Positions 52,839-62,891 are shown, numbered from the stretch's first letter. The stretch is 64,000 nt of DNA from Pseudolactococcus sp041800635 (GCA_047833645.1 CP181259.1:620001-684000), one strand, 5' to 3'. Made by a program: numbers and translations. The notes: a model not told the origin generated them from the sequence alone.

Positions 52839-54449
52839 TTATTTCGCTTCTGCGTTTTCAACAGATGCTTTGACAAAGGCTGTGTAAAGGCCTTCTGATC
52901 TGTTTGGACGGCTTGACAATTCTGGGTGGTATTGACACGCAACGAAGAATTTATTTTCTGGAATTTCAACAATTTCAACCAAACGGTTATCAGGTGATAC
53001 GCCTGAGAAGACGAGGCCTGCTTTTTCAAACTGTTCACGGTAGGCGTTGTTAAACTCATAACGGTGACGGTGACGGCGTTGGATAACTTCTTGATTATCA
53101 TAGGCTGCTGCTGTCACTGAATGTGCTTTTAATTTCGCTGGGTAAAGTCCCAAACGCAGTGTACCACCCATATCCTCAACGTCGATTTGATCACGCATGA
53201 GGTCGATAATTGGGAATTTCGTTTCAGGATTTAACTCAGTTGAGTTAGCGCCGGCAAGTCCAAGGACGTTACGACCAAACTCAACACAGGTCAACTGCAT
53301 ACCTAGACAAACGCCCAGCATCGGTACATCATGCTCACGCGCATACTGAATCGCCGCAATCTTACCCTCAGTGCCACGGGGTCCAAAGCCACCCGGCACA
53401 ATAATCCCATCAGCGTCGCCCAAAAGCTCAGCCGCATTTTCAGGCGTCACATCGTTCGACTGAACCCATTTCAGGTCAATGTCGGTGTCCGCAGGGTAGC
53501 CGGCGTGTTTTAAGGCTTCAACGACTGAAATATAAGCATCAGGCAACTCGACATACTTCCCAACCAAAGTAATCTTAGTTGATTTTTTGAGGTTCATGAC
53601 ATGGTGCACCATTTCTGTCCACTCTGTCATATCTGCTTTTGGCAAATCAAGTTTCAAGTGATCCAAAACGATTTGGTCCATGTTTTGTGCTTGCAAGTTA
53701 AGCGGGATTTGGTACAAATGTTCGACGTCAAGTGATTCTATCACAGCTTCTGGCGCCACGTCTGTAAATTGTGCAATCTTGTTTTTAATCCCTTGTTCAG
53801 CTGGTGTTTCAGTCCGGATAACGATCATATTCGGCTGAATCCCCAAACCACGCAATTCTTTAACAGAGTGTTGTGTGGGTTTGGTTTTCATCTCAGCAGA
53901 CGCTTTTAAATAAGGTAATAAAGTGGTATGAATGTAGAAAACATTGTCCGCACCCACATCAGATTTCATCTGACGCAAAGCTTCAAGAAATGGCAAGGAT
54001 TCGATATCGCCAACTGTTCCGCCGACTTCAGTGATGATGACATCTGAGTCAGTCGTTGCTGCGGCACGTTTGATTTTTTCTTTCAAGGCGTCTGTGATAT
54101 GTGGGATAACTTGAACCGTCGCCCCCAAATATTCGCCTTTACGCTCTTTACGCAAAACTTCTGAGTAGATTTTACCCGTCGTGACGTTAGAGTATTTGTT
54201 AAGGTTGACATCCATGAAACGCTCGTAGTGACCCAAATCAAGGTCAGTTTCTGCGCCATCATCTGTCACATAAACTTCACCGTGCTGGTAAGGACTCATC
54301 GTCCCTGGGTCAATATTGATATAAGGATCAAACTTTTGAATGGTGACTTTAAGACCACGATTTTTCAAAAGACGACCAAGACTTGACGCCACAATCCCTT
54401 TACCAATACCTGAAACCACACCACCTGTGACGAAAATATACTTTGTCAT
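52839..54449 (-). CDS. pyrG: CTP synthase
   Basis: 536 aa. N-terminal synthetase domain with GGVVSGIGKGIVASSLGRLL and the C-terminal glutamine amidotransferase with nucleophile Cys in LGVCLGMQ and the His/Glu pair in ACQYHPELSSRP. It makes CTP from UTP and glutamine. Monocistronic, controlled by the upstream attenuator. Confidence 0.97.
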   Translation of the reverse strand: MTKYIFVTGGVVSGIGKGIVASSLGRLLKNRGLKVTIQKFDPYINIDPGTMSPYQHGEVYVTDDGAETDLDLGHYERFMDVNLNKYSNVTTGKIYSEVLRKERKGEYLGATVQVIPHITDALKEKIKRAAATTDSDVIITEVGGTVGDIESLPFLEALRQMKSDVGADNVFYIHTTLLPYLKASAEMKTKPTQHSVKELRGLGIQPNMIVIRTETPAEQGIKNKIAQFTDVAPEAVIESLDVEHLYQIPLNLQAQNMDQIVLDHLKLDLPKADMTEWTEMVHHVMNLKKSTKITLVGKYVELPDAYISVVEALKHAGYPADTDIDLKWVQSNDVTPENAAELLGDADGIIVPGGFGPRGTEGKIAAIQYAREHDVPMLGVCLGMQLTCVEFGRNVLGLAGANSTELNPETKFPIIDLMRDQIDVEDMGGTLRLGLYPAKLKAHSVTAAAYDNQEVIQRRHRHRYEFNNAYREQFEKAGLVFSGVSPDNRLVEIVEIPENKFFVACQYHPELSSRPNRSEGLYTAFVKASVENAEAK

Positions 54450-54507
54450 TTACCTATTATCTCCTTATTTTAGCCTCTAAACAATTTGAACAACTGGGAA
54501 AATAAAT

Positions 54508-54597
54508 ATAAAAAGCTCCCAATACTGGGAGCTATTTGTCCGACCGCTTGAGCGGTGCCCGATAATTATTATAGCAAATTTTTTGTCGACTTGTCAA
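54508..54597 (-). promoter_or_regulatory. pyrG promoter and CTP-sensitive attenuator
   Basis: Minus strand -35 TTGACA (54592-54597), 18-bp spacer, -10 TATAAT (54568-54573), then a start at GGGC (54560-54557). The leader holds a first hairpin (ACCGCT-CA-AGCGGT) and a terminator AGCTCCC-AGTATT-GGGAGCT followed by TTTTT (54508-54533). This matches the known pyrG mechanism: when CTP is low, RNA polymerase stutters at GGG, and the added 5' G run pairs with the CU-rich side of the terminator. Mechanism known in Bacillus and Lactococcus; layout seen here. Confidence 0.9.
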
Positions 54598-54694
54598 ATC
54601 AAGTTTTCCAAGATCTGACCTAGCATGACCAGTTTGATGCTTCATAAGTGCTAGAAAATGCCGCTTATCACCTGGTCAACTGAACAGGAGAAAA

Positions 54695-57115
54695 TCAGGC
54701 CTCTACAACTTTTGGCTTCTCTTTTAAGACCGTTTTCAGTAGGATCAATCGAACGATTAAGATCGCGACAATGTCAATCAGCACAATAATCAGAGAGAAA
54801 AAGTCATACCACATCGGTGGCCAAGAAAGATCAATAGACAATAGACCGAAGAGTGCCATCAGTTGCGGAATAAAATAGCTAGCAACAAAGGTAACAAGTG
54901 ATAAAAGGAGCACCCCTAATCTAAAGCGCGTCAGTGGCCGACACAAGAGGAACATCAAGAAAAGTTGCACACCGCCGACCACTTGTGTAATCGTTGTTTT
55001 CATCGCCATATCCAAGTATTCTGACTGGGCGTAATGTTGGAAGTATTCTATCTTCCCCCCCACATCTTCAATGATCACCTCTCCTTTCGCCAAGGCCCCC
55101 AAAGTAAAGATGGTCAAAGCAAGTATGACGCCACAGGGCAAGGCATTGAGAAATATATTTCTAAAGAAATTATCCTTGGCCTTGGCTTCATTTTTCTCAA
55201 AAACGAGCAAGAAAGTTGGCACGCCAATCGTTAAAATCCCTACCAAGGTCAAATTAACAGGATCAAGTGGGAATAAAATTTTAAAGAGAAAGAAAGCAAA
55301 GACCAAAATTGTCGAATAAATCACGCGAACAACATGTAAACTTGCGACCGTATTGATATTATTGATGACTTTCCGGCCTTCTTTGACAACATTTGGCAGG
55401 GTTGAAAAATCATTTTCTAATAAGACAAATTTCGCAACTGCTTTTGTTGCTTCACTCCCAGAAGCAAAGGCAATGGCACAGTCTGATTGTTTCAGCGCTA
55501 AAATATCATTAATCCCATCACCGACCATACAAGTCGTATGGCCATTGTTTTGCAGCGCTTGAATGATATTACGCTTTTGCGGTGGCGTCACGCGCCCAAA
55601 AATGCTGGTCTCTTTAACGACCTCCTGCAACTCGGCCATATCTTCTGGAATATCTGCTGAGATCATCGCCTTGCCCGTCACCCCAACATCCTTGGCAATG
55701 GCGGCAACGGTATCAGGATAGTCGCCAGAGATGATCTTAACAGCAACATCTTGTGATTTAAAATAAGCGATGATATCGCGTGCATCTTCTTTCACCACGT
55801 CTTTGATGAGGATAAGGGCAAGCAAAACCGCGTCTTTTGGCACAGTCTGGTCCGTCAAATGACCTGAACTATGGGCCAGACCGATAATCCGATAACCTGC
55901 GGTCAAGGACTGGTCAATCTCAGCTTTAACTTCTGCTGACAACTCAGGCACAATTAGATCAAATGCCCCTAAAAGATAAGTCCCTTGACCTGAAATCTCC
56001 ATGGCTTGTAACTTCAACTCTGATGAAAATGGCAAATAATGTACAAGATCATAGGATTTTTGTGGGGTTTGAAATTTAGACTGTAAAGCAAGCGTGGACA
56101 TATTTTGTTCTTCATCACGACTAACAATAAAAGCGATAAGATCATCAATCTCCGACTGATGATCACCGTAATAAAGCACCTTTTCGACACTCATCTTCCC
56201 TTCAGTAATGGTCCCTGTCTTATCCAAACAAATGGTATCCACGCGTGCTAAGGTCTCGATAGCGGGCAATTCTTGGGTCAAAGTCCCCATTGTCGAGAGC
56301 TTTAAAACGCCAGCAGCTAGTGCTACGCTGGTTAAAAGGACAAGGCCTTCGGGCATGATGCCAATCATGGCCGCAACTGCTTTTAAAATAACAGCATTTG
56401 TCCCGATAAGTGCCATGAAATTATATTGGTCAAGAAAGACAGCAATCGTTGCAGGAATAAGCAGAATGGTAATCCACTTTAGAATGCGGTCAATGTTTTT
56501 TTGAATCTGTGATTTCGCCATCCCAAATGTTTTGGCTTCAACGGTTAACTTACTAACGTAAGTCTGATCACCTACTGAAATGACTTGGACTTTAGCATTG
56601 CCTTGCATGACAAGACTGCCAGAATAAATTTCATCGCCAATATGCTTTCTGATGAATTCTGACTCACCCGTGATCAAGGACTCATCCACCATGAGACCGT
56701 CTTCTAAACAGACGACATCAACAGGGACTTGCATGCCTTTCTTCAAGTAAAGAATATCTTCAAGCACCAAGGCTTCTTTATCAATTTGAGATTCAACCCC
56801 ATCACGGATGACACTGACCTTAGCCTGTTCTAAAATAGAAAGACTTTCGATCGTTTTCTTAGCTTTAATTTCCTGATAAATCCCAATCCCTGTATTAAAC
56901 GCTACGGATAAAATGAAGAGCAGATTTTTAAGCGATCCTGTGAACAAGACCATGCAGAATAAGAGCAGGTTCAAGAAATTGAACAAAGTCAAGGTGTTAT
57001 GCAGGATAATTTCTTTGGTCGTTCTACTCGCTGAAGTAGTTGTCACATTGACCTCACCTTTTGAAAGATGGGCTGTAACTTGCGCCTGGGTCAGTCCTGT
57101 CTTTAAATCAGTCAT
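54695..57115 (-). CDS. Cation-transporting P-type ATPase, CtpE-like
   Basis: 806 aa. Actuator loop TGES, phosphorylation site DKTGTIT, MVGDGINDI hinge, and a membrane-4 motif IMPEGL. PEGL-type membrane motifs are typical of Ca2+/Mg2+-class pumps such as CtpE rather than heavy-metal (CPC) pumps. About 9-10 membrane helices; no N-terminal metal-binding domain. Ion is inferred (Ca2+ likely). The C-terminal helices are complete. Confidence 0.85.
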   Translation of the reverse strand: MTDLKTGLTQAQVTAHLSKGEVNVTTTSASRTTKEIILHNTLTLFNFLNLLLFCMVLFTGSLKNLLFILSVAFNTGIGIYQEIKAKKTIESLSILEQAKVSVIRDGVESQIDKEALVLEDILYLKKGMQVPVDVVCLEDGLMVDESLITGESEFIRKHIGDEIYSGSLVMQGNAKVQVISVGDQTYVSKLTVEAKTFGMAKSQIQKNIDRILKWITILLIPATIAVFLDQYNFMALIGTNAVILKAVAAMIGIMPEGLVLLTSVALAAGVLKLSTMGTLTQELPAIETLARVDTICLDKTGTITEGKMSVEKVLYYGDHQSEIDDLIAFIVSRDEEQNMSTLALQSKFQTPQKSYDLVHYLPFSSELKLQAMEISGQGTYLLGAFDLIVPELSAEVKAEIDQSLTAGYRIIGLAHSSGHLTDQTVPKDAVLLALILIKDVVKEDARDIIAYFKSQDVAVKIISGDYPDTVAAIAKDVGVTGKAMISADIPEDMAELQEVVKETSIFGRVTPPQKRNIIQALQNNGHTTCMVGDGINDILALKQSDCAIAFASGSEATKAVAKFVLLENDFSTLPNVVKEGRKVINNINTVASLHVVRVIYSTILVFAFFLFKILFPLDPVNLTLVGILTIGVPTFLLVFEKNEAKAKDNFFRNIFLNALPCGVILALTIFTLGALAKGEVIIEDVGGKIEYFQHYAQSEYLDMAMKTTITQVVGGVQLFLMFLLCRPLTRFRLGVLLLSLVTFVASYFIPQLMALFGLLSIDLSWPPMWYDFFSLIIVLIDIVAILIVRLILLKTVLKEKPKVVEA

Positions 57116-57172
57116 TACGTGATACTACTCCTTTTGGTTTAATTAATCCTATCAGTTTTTGATAAAAACTGA

Positions 57173-58162
57173 TTAAAAATACTCTCGCAAGATAACATCT
57201 TGCATGACAAATTGGGTAAAGTCGCCAATCGTCATCGTGACGGCCTGACCTGAACCAAATGTTAAATTATTTTCTGGTAAAATGTCATCAGTAATCATGA
57301 ATTGCTTGTCTACAGTGATCGGGAATTGTTCCAAAAATGCTGTCAGATTGACAATCCGTGCCATCATATAAGGCAATAGACTGATCTTAGCACGACCTGG
57401 TTCACGCATCTCTTGTTCCAAGGTCACATCTGATGGTGCTGTATAACTGATCTTGTCAAAAGCACCTGCATGACTGGCGATAAAACGATAGGCCGCCTTT
57501 TTAGCTTGGTCATCAAGGGTGATCAATTCATGGATCACAAATGTCATACCATCAAAGTCATAAATGACATAACCTCGAGGCTCGGTCTGATCATAGATAA
57601 CTGTAAAATGCGGCTGCTTTTTGTAGTCATAATAATAGGACCACTCAAAGTCACCACGAACAAGGCTACCGTTTCCGACTGTTTGTGCATGAACGTGAGC
57701 CAAATCAGCCTGTGCTGCCGCATAGTCTAACCGTTTGACGGTTAGATCCGTTTTGGCACCCACTGGAAAATCAACCGCATTGATTTCATAGTGTTTTTGG
57801 TTGAAGACATAGCTATAGCCAAATTTACTGTAGAAACCATATGAAAATGGGGCGAGATAAGAAAAAATGGTTTCGTTTTGATAATTCTCTCTTAAAATGT
57901 CAGTCATGAGCTGACTGGCTGCACCATTGCCACGGAACTCAGGATAGCTGGCAACATAGCCGATGCCCGACATGGGTACCGTTTGACCTTGAAAATTCAC
58001 CTGAAAATGCGTGTCAACGATCATACTAGTCAAGTCACCATTTTCAGTATGAGTATGCAAGCTCGACTGCTCTAATAATTTATAAAAAGCACGGTCGCCG
58101 CCCGTTGGATTTTTGTGGAATGCGTATTTGGCTAGCGCTAAACAAGCTGTTTCTAGTGTCAT
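57173..58162 (-). CDS. GNAT family acetyltransferase, Eis-like
   Basis: 329 aa from ATG 58162 (GAGG 6 nt upstream); a frame reaching 58249 runs into the preceding gene and is rejected. N-terminal GNAT fold with acetyl-CoA loop EFRGNGAASQLM, a second GNAT-like part and a C-terminal SCP-like domain, the Eis layout, ending in the free carboxylate expected to act as base (LREYF). Substrate unknown; Eis proteins acetylate amines. It follows the UPF0340 gene by 37 nt. Confidence 0.8.
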   Translation of the reverse strand: MTLETACLALAKYAFHKNPTGGDRAFYKLLEQSSLHTHTENGDLTSMIVDTHFQVNFQGQTVPMSGIGYVASYPEFRGNGAASQLMTDILRENYQNETIFSYLAPFSYGFYSKFGYSYVFNQKHYEINAVDFPVGAKTDLTVKRLDYAAAQADLAHVHAQTVGNGSLVRGDFEWSYYYDYKKQPHFTVIYDQTEPRGYVIYDFDGMTFVIHELITLDDQAKKAAYRFIASHAGAFDKISYTAPSDVTLEQEMREPGRAKISLLPYMMARIVNLTAFLEQFPITVDKQFMITDDILPENNLTFGSGQAVTMTIGDFTQFVMQDVILREYF

Positions 58163-58180
58163 CTTTTGCCTCACAATCTT

Positions 58181-58201
58181 TGTCTGTCTGTCTATCTGTC
58201 T
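58181..58201 (+). repeat. Tetranucleotide repeat (TGTC)n
   Basis: Five TGTC-type units with one T-to-A change, between the UPF0340 stop codon and the ribosome site of the acetyltransferase gene. Unit-number change would alter the spacing, not the frame. Confidence 0.6.
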
Positions 58202-58766
58202 ACCCTTGTCTAAACGCATCAACCACATCATAGTTGGCGCGTGGCCCACCGATCAGTTTAGGTCGACTTTTAAGGGCCGTCACGTGCGCACCACCTAGTT
58301 CCCGCATAATGGGGCGAAAAGGAATTTGCACGTGCTTGACGTGCATGCCAATGGCTGTGTCACCAATATCAAGACCAGCTTGCGCTGTAATGTATTCAAC
58401 TTCGACTGGATCTTGAAACAGCGCATAGGCTGCGACTTGACCACTCCCACCAGCATTGAGCTGAGGTACAACGGAGACAATGTCCAACTCTTTTTGCTCT
58501 GCCAACTCACGCTCGACTAGTAAAGCCCGATTGAGATGCTCACAGCCTTGAACTGCCAAATGCACACCAGTCGCCGTCAGTTTGTCATAAATTGTTTTGA
58601 CGATGACTTGCCCAATTTCAGCTGACGAATTATGACCAATCAAACCACCATTGACCTCGCTTGAGGACAAGCCCAGAACAAAAATCTGTCCTTTTTTGAG
58701 GTCAGCTTGCTTGATCACATCCTCTATCAAGAGTTCTGTTTGGCTTTGTAATTTTTCTAAATCCAT
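58200..58766 (-). CDS. UPF0340/TIGR01440 family protein
   Basis: 188 aa, full length. Conserved GLSSSEVNGGLIGHNSS, QGCEHLNRALLVE, and RPKLIGGPRANY. The family has a Rossmann-like fold; function unknown. Monocistronic or with the acetyltransferase gene downstream. Confidence 0.88.
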   Translation of the reverse strand: MDLEKLQSQTELLIEDVIKQADLKKGQIFVLGLSSSEVNGGLIGHNSSAEIGQVIVKTIYDKLTATGVHLAVQGCEHLNRALLVERELAEQKELDIVSVVPQLNAGGSGQVAAYALFQDPVEVEYITAQAGLDIGDTAIGMHVKHVQIPFRPIMRELGGAHVTALKSRPKLIGGPRANYDVVDAFRQG

Positions 58767-58819
58767 TTTTCTACCTACTAACTTGCTTTATTTTCCATCA
58801 TCTGAGTTTAATCAGCAAC

Positions 58820-59281
58820 TTACTTAATTTTCACCATGGCACGATCAAGTGTCAAGGCAACCACGACACCAAAAATGGATTGAATGATATTGCCAGGCAT
58901 ATCTGCCAAAGCCGCACCAAAGCCATAAAATAGCCAAGAGACTAAGAAATAGCCCGCAACCATAATCACACCTGATAGCACCAACCACAACGTCCGATTT
59001 GTCTTGCCACCTGCGACATAACCTTGCCCACCATGGATGATCAGACTAAATAAAGCCCAATGCGGATAGCCAGACAAAAGGTCAAAAAGCAAACCCGTCA
59101 ACCCACCAACGATAGCACCCTCAACTCGACCAAAGCGCAAAGCCGCAAAAATCACGCCAGCATCCAGCACCGTCACCACACCTTTGGTCAAGGGTATCGG
59201 AATTTTCAAGAAAAAGGAAATGGCAACTGTAAGTGCCGCAAGCATCGCAAGCGCTGATATTTTTTTAGGTGTTAATGTCAT
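58820..59281 (-). CDS. ECF transporter S component
   Basis: 153 aa from ATG 59281 (GGGG 8 nt upstream; ATGs at 59296 and 59302 also possible). Six membrane helices; ECF S signature with small residues in helix 1 (ISALAMLAALTVAISFF) and AALRFGRVEGAIVGGLTGLL. The substrate is probably a vitamin B6 or thiamine precursor because it overlaps the pdxK/thiD-type kinase gene by 17 nt. The ECF A/A'/T module is not in the window. Confidence 0.8.
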   Translation of the reverse strand: MTLTPKKISALAMLAALTVAISFFLKIPIPLTKGVVTVLDAGVIFAALRFGRVEGAIVGGLTGLLFDLLSGYPHWALFSLIIHGGQGYVAGGKTNRTLWLVLSGVIMVAGYFLVSWLFYGFGAALADMPGNIIQSIFGVVVALTLDRAMVKIK

Positions 59282-60047
59282 GTTGAAATACCCCATATTC
59301 ATTTGAGTTCAGAATCGCCTGATAGACAAACGCCTTACTCTGTTCGACAGCCGTTAGCACCGATTCTCCGCGTGCTAGATTGCTAGCAATCGCAGATGCA
59401 AAGGTACAGCCAGCACCATTATTATTACGCGCAACGATCGGCCTGACAAATTCCTGAGAAACGGTACCGTCATCATACCAATCACGCGCAAAATACTTAT
59501 CTAGCCGACTGCCGCCCTTAATCACCGTATGCCGACTCCCCAGATCAGACAAAATCGCCGCAGCCGCCTTCATATCCGAAACCGTCGTAATCGTCATCCC
59601 TGACAACATCTCAGCCTCCCTCAGATTCGGCGTGATCACCGTCACGAAAGGCAAAAACTCAAGCAGCTTGGCCGTCATCTGAGAAATCTCAGCATCTTGA
59701 TTTTCTTTAAAAACCAGAACAGGGTCGAGAATGACGGGGACATCCTGATGGCGCTGAATAAAACGTAAGGTCAGATCGGCAATCTCTAATGACGGCAACA
59801 GACCGATCTTAATAGCATCGAAAGAAATATCATCTAGACTGTCTAATTGCCGTTTAAAAACGTCGGTATCCGTTGGAAAAATATCAAAGCCAGACGCATT
59901 TTCAGCCACTGTCACAATCGACGTCACGGCAACAAACCCATAAATCCCATACTGAGAATAGGTCGCTAAATCAGCCTGAAAACCGCCGCCAGATAAAACA
60001 TCTGAACCTGAAATGGCCAGTACTTTAGGCATTGTCTTCGTCGTCAT
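59265..60047 (-). CDS. pdxK: Pyridoxal/hydroxymethylpyrimidine kinase (PdxK/ThiD-type)
   Basis: 260 aa from ATG 60047, which has GGAGGTGCG upstream inside truA. PfkB/ribokinase-like fold of the ThiD group: AISGSDVLSGGGFQADLATY, DPVLVFKENQ and the anion hole NNNGAGCTFASAIA (catalytic region carries a Cys, as in Gram-positive PdxK). It phosphorylates pyridoxal/pyridoxine and possibly HMP. The overlap with an ECF S component gene fits vitamin salvage. Confidence 0.82.
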   Translation of the reverse strand: MTTKTMPKVLAISGSDVLSGGGFQADLATYSQYGIYGFVAVTSIVTVAENASGFDIFPTDTDVFKRQLDSLDDISFDAIKIGLLPSLEIADLTLRFIQRHQDVPVILDPVLVFKENQDAEISQMTAKLLEFLPFVTVITPNLREAEMLSGMTITTVSDMKAAAAILSDLGSRHTVIKGGSRLDKYFARDWYDDGTVSQEFVRPIVARNNNGAGCTFASAIASNLARGESVLTAVEQSKAFVYQAILNSNEYGVFQHDINT

Positions 60048-60783
60048 AGCGCACCTCCATGAGACATAAACCATGAGCGGGTGCAGTCGGTCCTGCTAAA
60101 TCCCGATTTTGTGCGACTAAAATTTCAGAAACTCGCGTCACTGGCCATTTACCAGCACCAATTTTCACCAGTGTCCCAACCATATTTCTAACCTGCTTAT
60201 ATAAGAACCCATTACCAGAAAAAATGAAAAGTATTTCATCCGTCCCACTTCTCACCACATCTGCTTGTGTAATCGTGCGGACCTTGTCTTCAACCGTAGC
60301 GCCAGAGGCTGTAAAGCCTGTAAAGTCATGAGTACCAACCAACAACTGGGCTGCTGCTACCATGTTGTCAAAGGCAACGATTTTCGGAAAATGGTAGCTA
60401 AAGCGTCGTGTTAAGGGGTTATTAGCACGCGAAGTGGTCAGGCGGTACTGATAGGTTTTGCTGTGGGGGTTGAAGCGTGAGTGAAAGTCATCTGCGACCA
60501 GCTCAAGCTCTAGTACATCAATATCATCAGGCGTTTGAGTGTCTAGGGCAAAGCGCAATTTTTCGGCATCACGCGCTTGTGGCAAATCAAAATGAATGAT
60601 TTGAGCTAGCGCGTGCACCCCACTATCCGTCCGACCTGAGCCGTGAAGTTTAACGGGCTGACCTGAATTTAATCTTGCCAAAACACGCTCAAGTTCTTCT
60701 TGAACGGTTCGGCCGTTATTTTGGATTTGAAAGCCGGCAAAGTCTGTGCCGTCATATGCAATTCTTGCTTTATATCGTGTCAT
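60025..60783 (-). CDS. truA: tRNA pseudouridine(38-40) synthase
   Basis: 252 aa. Catalytic Asp in HGSGRTDSGVHALAQ; conserved KTYQYRL and the FLYKQVRNMVGTL segment. It forms pseudouridine in the anticodon stem. Its last 23 nt overlap the kinase gene in another frame. Confidence 0.95.
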   Translation of the reverse strand: MTRYKARIAYDGTDFAGFQIQNNGRTVQEELERVLARLNSGQPVKLHGSGRTDSGVHALAQIIHFDLPQARDAEKLRFALDTQTPDDIDVLELELVADDFHSRFNPHSKTYQYRLTTSRANNPLTRRFSYHFPKIVAFDNMVAAAQLLVGTHDFTGFTASGATVEDKVRTITQADVVRSGTDEILFIFSGNGFLYKQVRNMVGTLVKIGAGKWPVTRVSEILVAQNRDLAGPTAPAHGLCLMEVRYDDEDNA

Positions 60784-60864
60784 GCTAACATTATATCATG
60801 TCCACCTTAAAATCCAACACCCAATTGGATTGTTTTTGAATCATCCAATTCAGACCTGATAGCA

Positions 60865-60887
60865 AAAAAGATCCTTTCGAATCTTTT
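60865..60887 (-). terminator. Terminator of the MacB-type ABC gene
   Basis: AAAAAGAT and ATCTTTTT form the stem around CCTTTCGA; A and T runs on both sides. Confidence 0.65.
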
Positions 60888-60896
60888 TCAGATAGC

Positions 60897-62891
60897 TTAG
60901 TCGTTAGACAAGGCTTCAATCGGGTTCAATCTTGCCGCTTTACCTGCAGGCATGAGGCTAGCAAACAAGGCAATGACGATGGCGATGATGACACTGCCGA
61001 TGACAGCACCAGTTGAAATTTGGATGATATGGTATTTATCAAGCAAGTCACTGACACCTGAGTTGACCCCAACTTCTCCCATGAAGGCAACAATGATCCC
61101 TAGGATGGCAGAGGCAAGTCCTAAAATCACAGTTTCGATGACAAAGAGCAGGCGAATATCCCCTTTTCTTGCACCTAAAGCCCGTAGGATACCGATTTCC
61201 TTAGTCCGTTCTGCCACTGACATGTAGGTTGTGGCGATGATCATCATCAGACTCACCAGAAGTGAAATCCCTGCGATCAACGCGAGGACGATGGTCACAA
61301 TGGACGTGATATCGTTTATCGGTTTCAAAACCGCACCGAGTGAGAAGGTGACAAAGTCTTTCTTACCATCGGTTTTCAAATTTTGAATTTTGCCGACGAT
61401 AGATTTGACATTGTGGCTATCATCGATTGTTGGGACGATGAAGTTCGGCTCGCTGACGATATTGTTAGCTGCAAAGACTTTTTGCATCGTTTTAAAATTC
61501 ATGCTCAACGTACTTTGACCAGGCGTCCCTTTGGTAATCCCTGACACTTTCACCTCTTGGGTGATGGTCACAGGTGCACCGTCTTTGTTGAGGAGTTGAT
61601 ATTCAAGGTGCAAGGTTTGACCAACGATTTTTTTCCAGTTCGTTTTATCCCATTTTTTAGCAAAAATATCTGGGACAACCACTTCCCCTTCACTTGGTTT
61701 TTGACCCACTAGAAGTGAGCTATCCGTGTTGACACTTGTCCAAGTTTGGATTTCAGTGAAAGGCTCTTTTGTTGTCCCAAGACTAGCGGTCGAGTTTCCA
61801 AGTGCCACATCAAAAGCTTTTTCGATTTTCTTCACGTGTTTTAGCTTTTCAACCTTGCTGATCATGGTGTCAGAAATCGCTGTTTTCTCCGTATTTTGCG
61901 GCATCAAACGTGTTGTTTCTTGAAAGGCTTCGTCGTTTTTCTTGTTCTCATCTGTAGTCACACGTTTCATGACCATGGGGACATTGGGATTGGCCAAATC
62001 AGTGACCATTTTATTCATATAGCCTTTGGCGCCATTCCCTAAACCAAGGAAGAACATGACTGAAAAGAGACCGATGGCAACGCCAATCATAATCATCAGA
62101 TTTTGCTTCCAGTTGTTGAGGAAATGCTGCCAAGCGATACGTGCCTTCGCCCCAAAAGAAAGTGTTTTAGTCTTAAAGTCACGGGCTTTTTCAACAGTCT
62201 TATAAGGAGGTTTAATCCGCTCATCCGAAGTGACTTGACCATCCGCCAGATGAACGATACGCGTCCCGTGGTCAGCCACTTCTTGCGAGTGCGTCACGAC
62301 GATAACGGTCTTGCCGCTTTTGGCAATATCAGACAAGATACCAAGGACATCACTGGTATTTTGTGAGTCCAGTGCACCAGTTGGCTCGTCAGCGATGATG
62401 ATATCTGGGTCATTAGCTAATGCGCGGGCAATGGCAACACGTTGTTTTTGACCACCTGATAATTGGTTGGGATTTTTCTTTTTATGTTCGAGTAGGCCAA
62501 CTTGTTTGAGCAGGTCTTCCGCTTTCTTGATCTGTGCCTTATGCGACAAATTGGTCATTTTTAGTGAGATTAAGACATTGTCTAAGACACTGAGATAGCT
62601 AACCAAATTAAAGGATTGGAAGATAAAGCCAACGGTATCTCTACGATATTCGTCCATTGATTTCTCTTTTTTATCCGCTTGTTTGGTGCCATTGACAATG
62701 ACTTCCCCTTCGTACTTACGATCAAGGCCACCGATGATGTTCATCAAGGTCGATTTCCCGCCCCCAGATTCCCCGAGAATCGAGACAAAGTCCCCTTTGT
62801 CAAAGCTGAGACTCAAGCCTTTTAAAACTGGAAATTCTTCTCTGCCCAGATAGTAAGATTTCTTGATATTTTTTAGTTCCAAGATTGTCAT
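60897..62891 (-). CDS. MacB-type ABC transporter (ATPase fused to FtsX permease)
   Basis: 664 aa from ATG 62891 (AAAGG upstream). ATPase first: Walker A GESGGGKST, signature LSGGQKQRVAIARAL, Walker B IIIADEPTGALDS, H-loop VTHS. Then one membrane helix, an extracytoplasmic MacB-like domain (about 310-530), and three C-terminal helices with the FtsX pattern (TKEIGILRALGARKGDIRLL). Mechanotransmission-type exporter, often for peptides or antibiotic resistance. No two-component system adjoins it here, so the signal is unknown. Confidence 0.92.
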   Translation of the reverse strand: MTILELKNIKKSYYLGREEFPVLKGLSLSFDKGDFVSILGESGGGKSTLMNIIGGLDRKYEGEVIVNGTKQADKKEKSMDEYRRDTVGFIFQSFNLVSYLSVLDNVLISLKMTNLSHKAQIKKAEDLLKQVGLLEHKKKNPNQLSGGQKQRVAIARALANDPDIIIADEPTGALDSQNTSDVLGILSDIAKSGKTVIVVTHSQEVADHGTRIVHLADGQVTSDERIKPPYKTVEKARDFKTKTLSFGAKARIAWQHFLNNWKQNLMIMIGVAIGLFSVMFFLGLGNGAKGYMNKMVTDLANPNVPMVMKRVTTDENKKNDEAFQETTRLMPQNTEKTAISDTMISKVEKLKHVKKIEKAFDVALGNSTASLGTTKEPFTEIQTWTSVNTDSSLLVGQKPSEGEVVVPDIFAKKWDKTNWKKIVGQTLHLEYQLLNKDGAPVTITQEVKVSGITKGTPGQSTLSMNFKTMQKVFAANNIVSEPNFIVPTIDDSHNVKSIVGKIQNLKTDGKKDFVTFSLGAVLKPINDITSIVTIVLALIAGISLLVSLMMIIATTYMSVAERTKEIGILRALGARKGDIRLLFVIETVILGLASAILGIIVAFMGEVGVNSGVSDLLDKYHIIQISTGAVIGSVIIAIVIALFASLMPAGKAARLNPIEALSND

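Noticed and set aside
58163..58249. Longer start for the Eis-like acetyltransferase
   Set aside because: It would overlap the UPF0340 gene and read through the TGTC repeat; the ATG at 58162 has a proper ribosome site.
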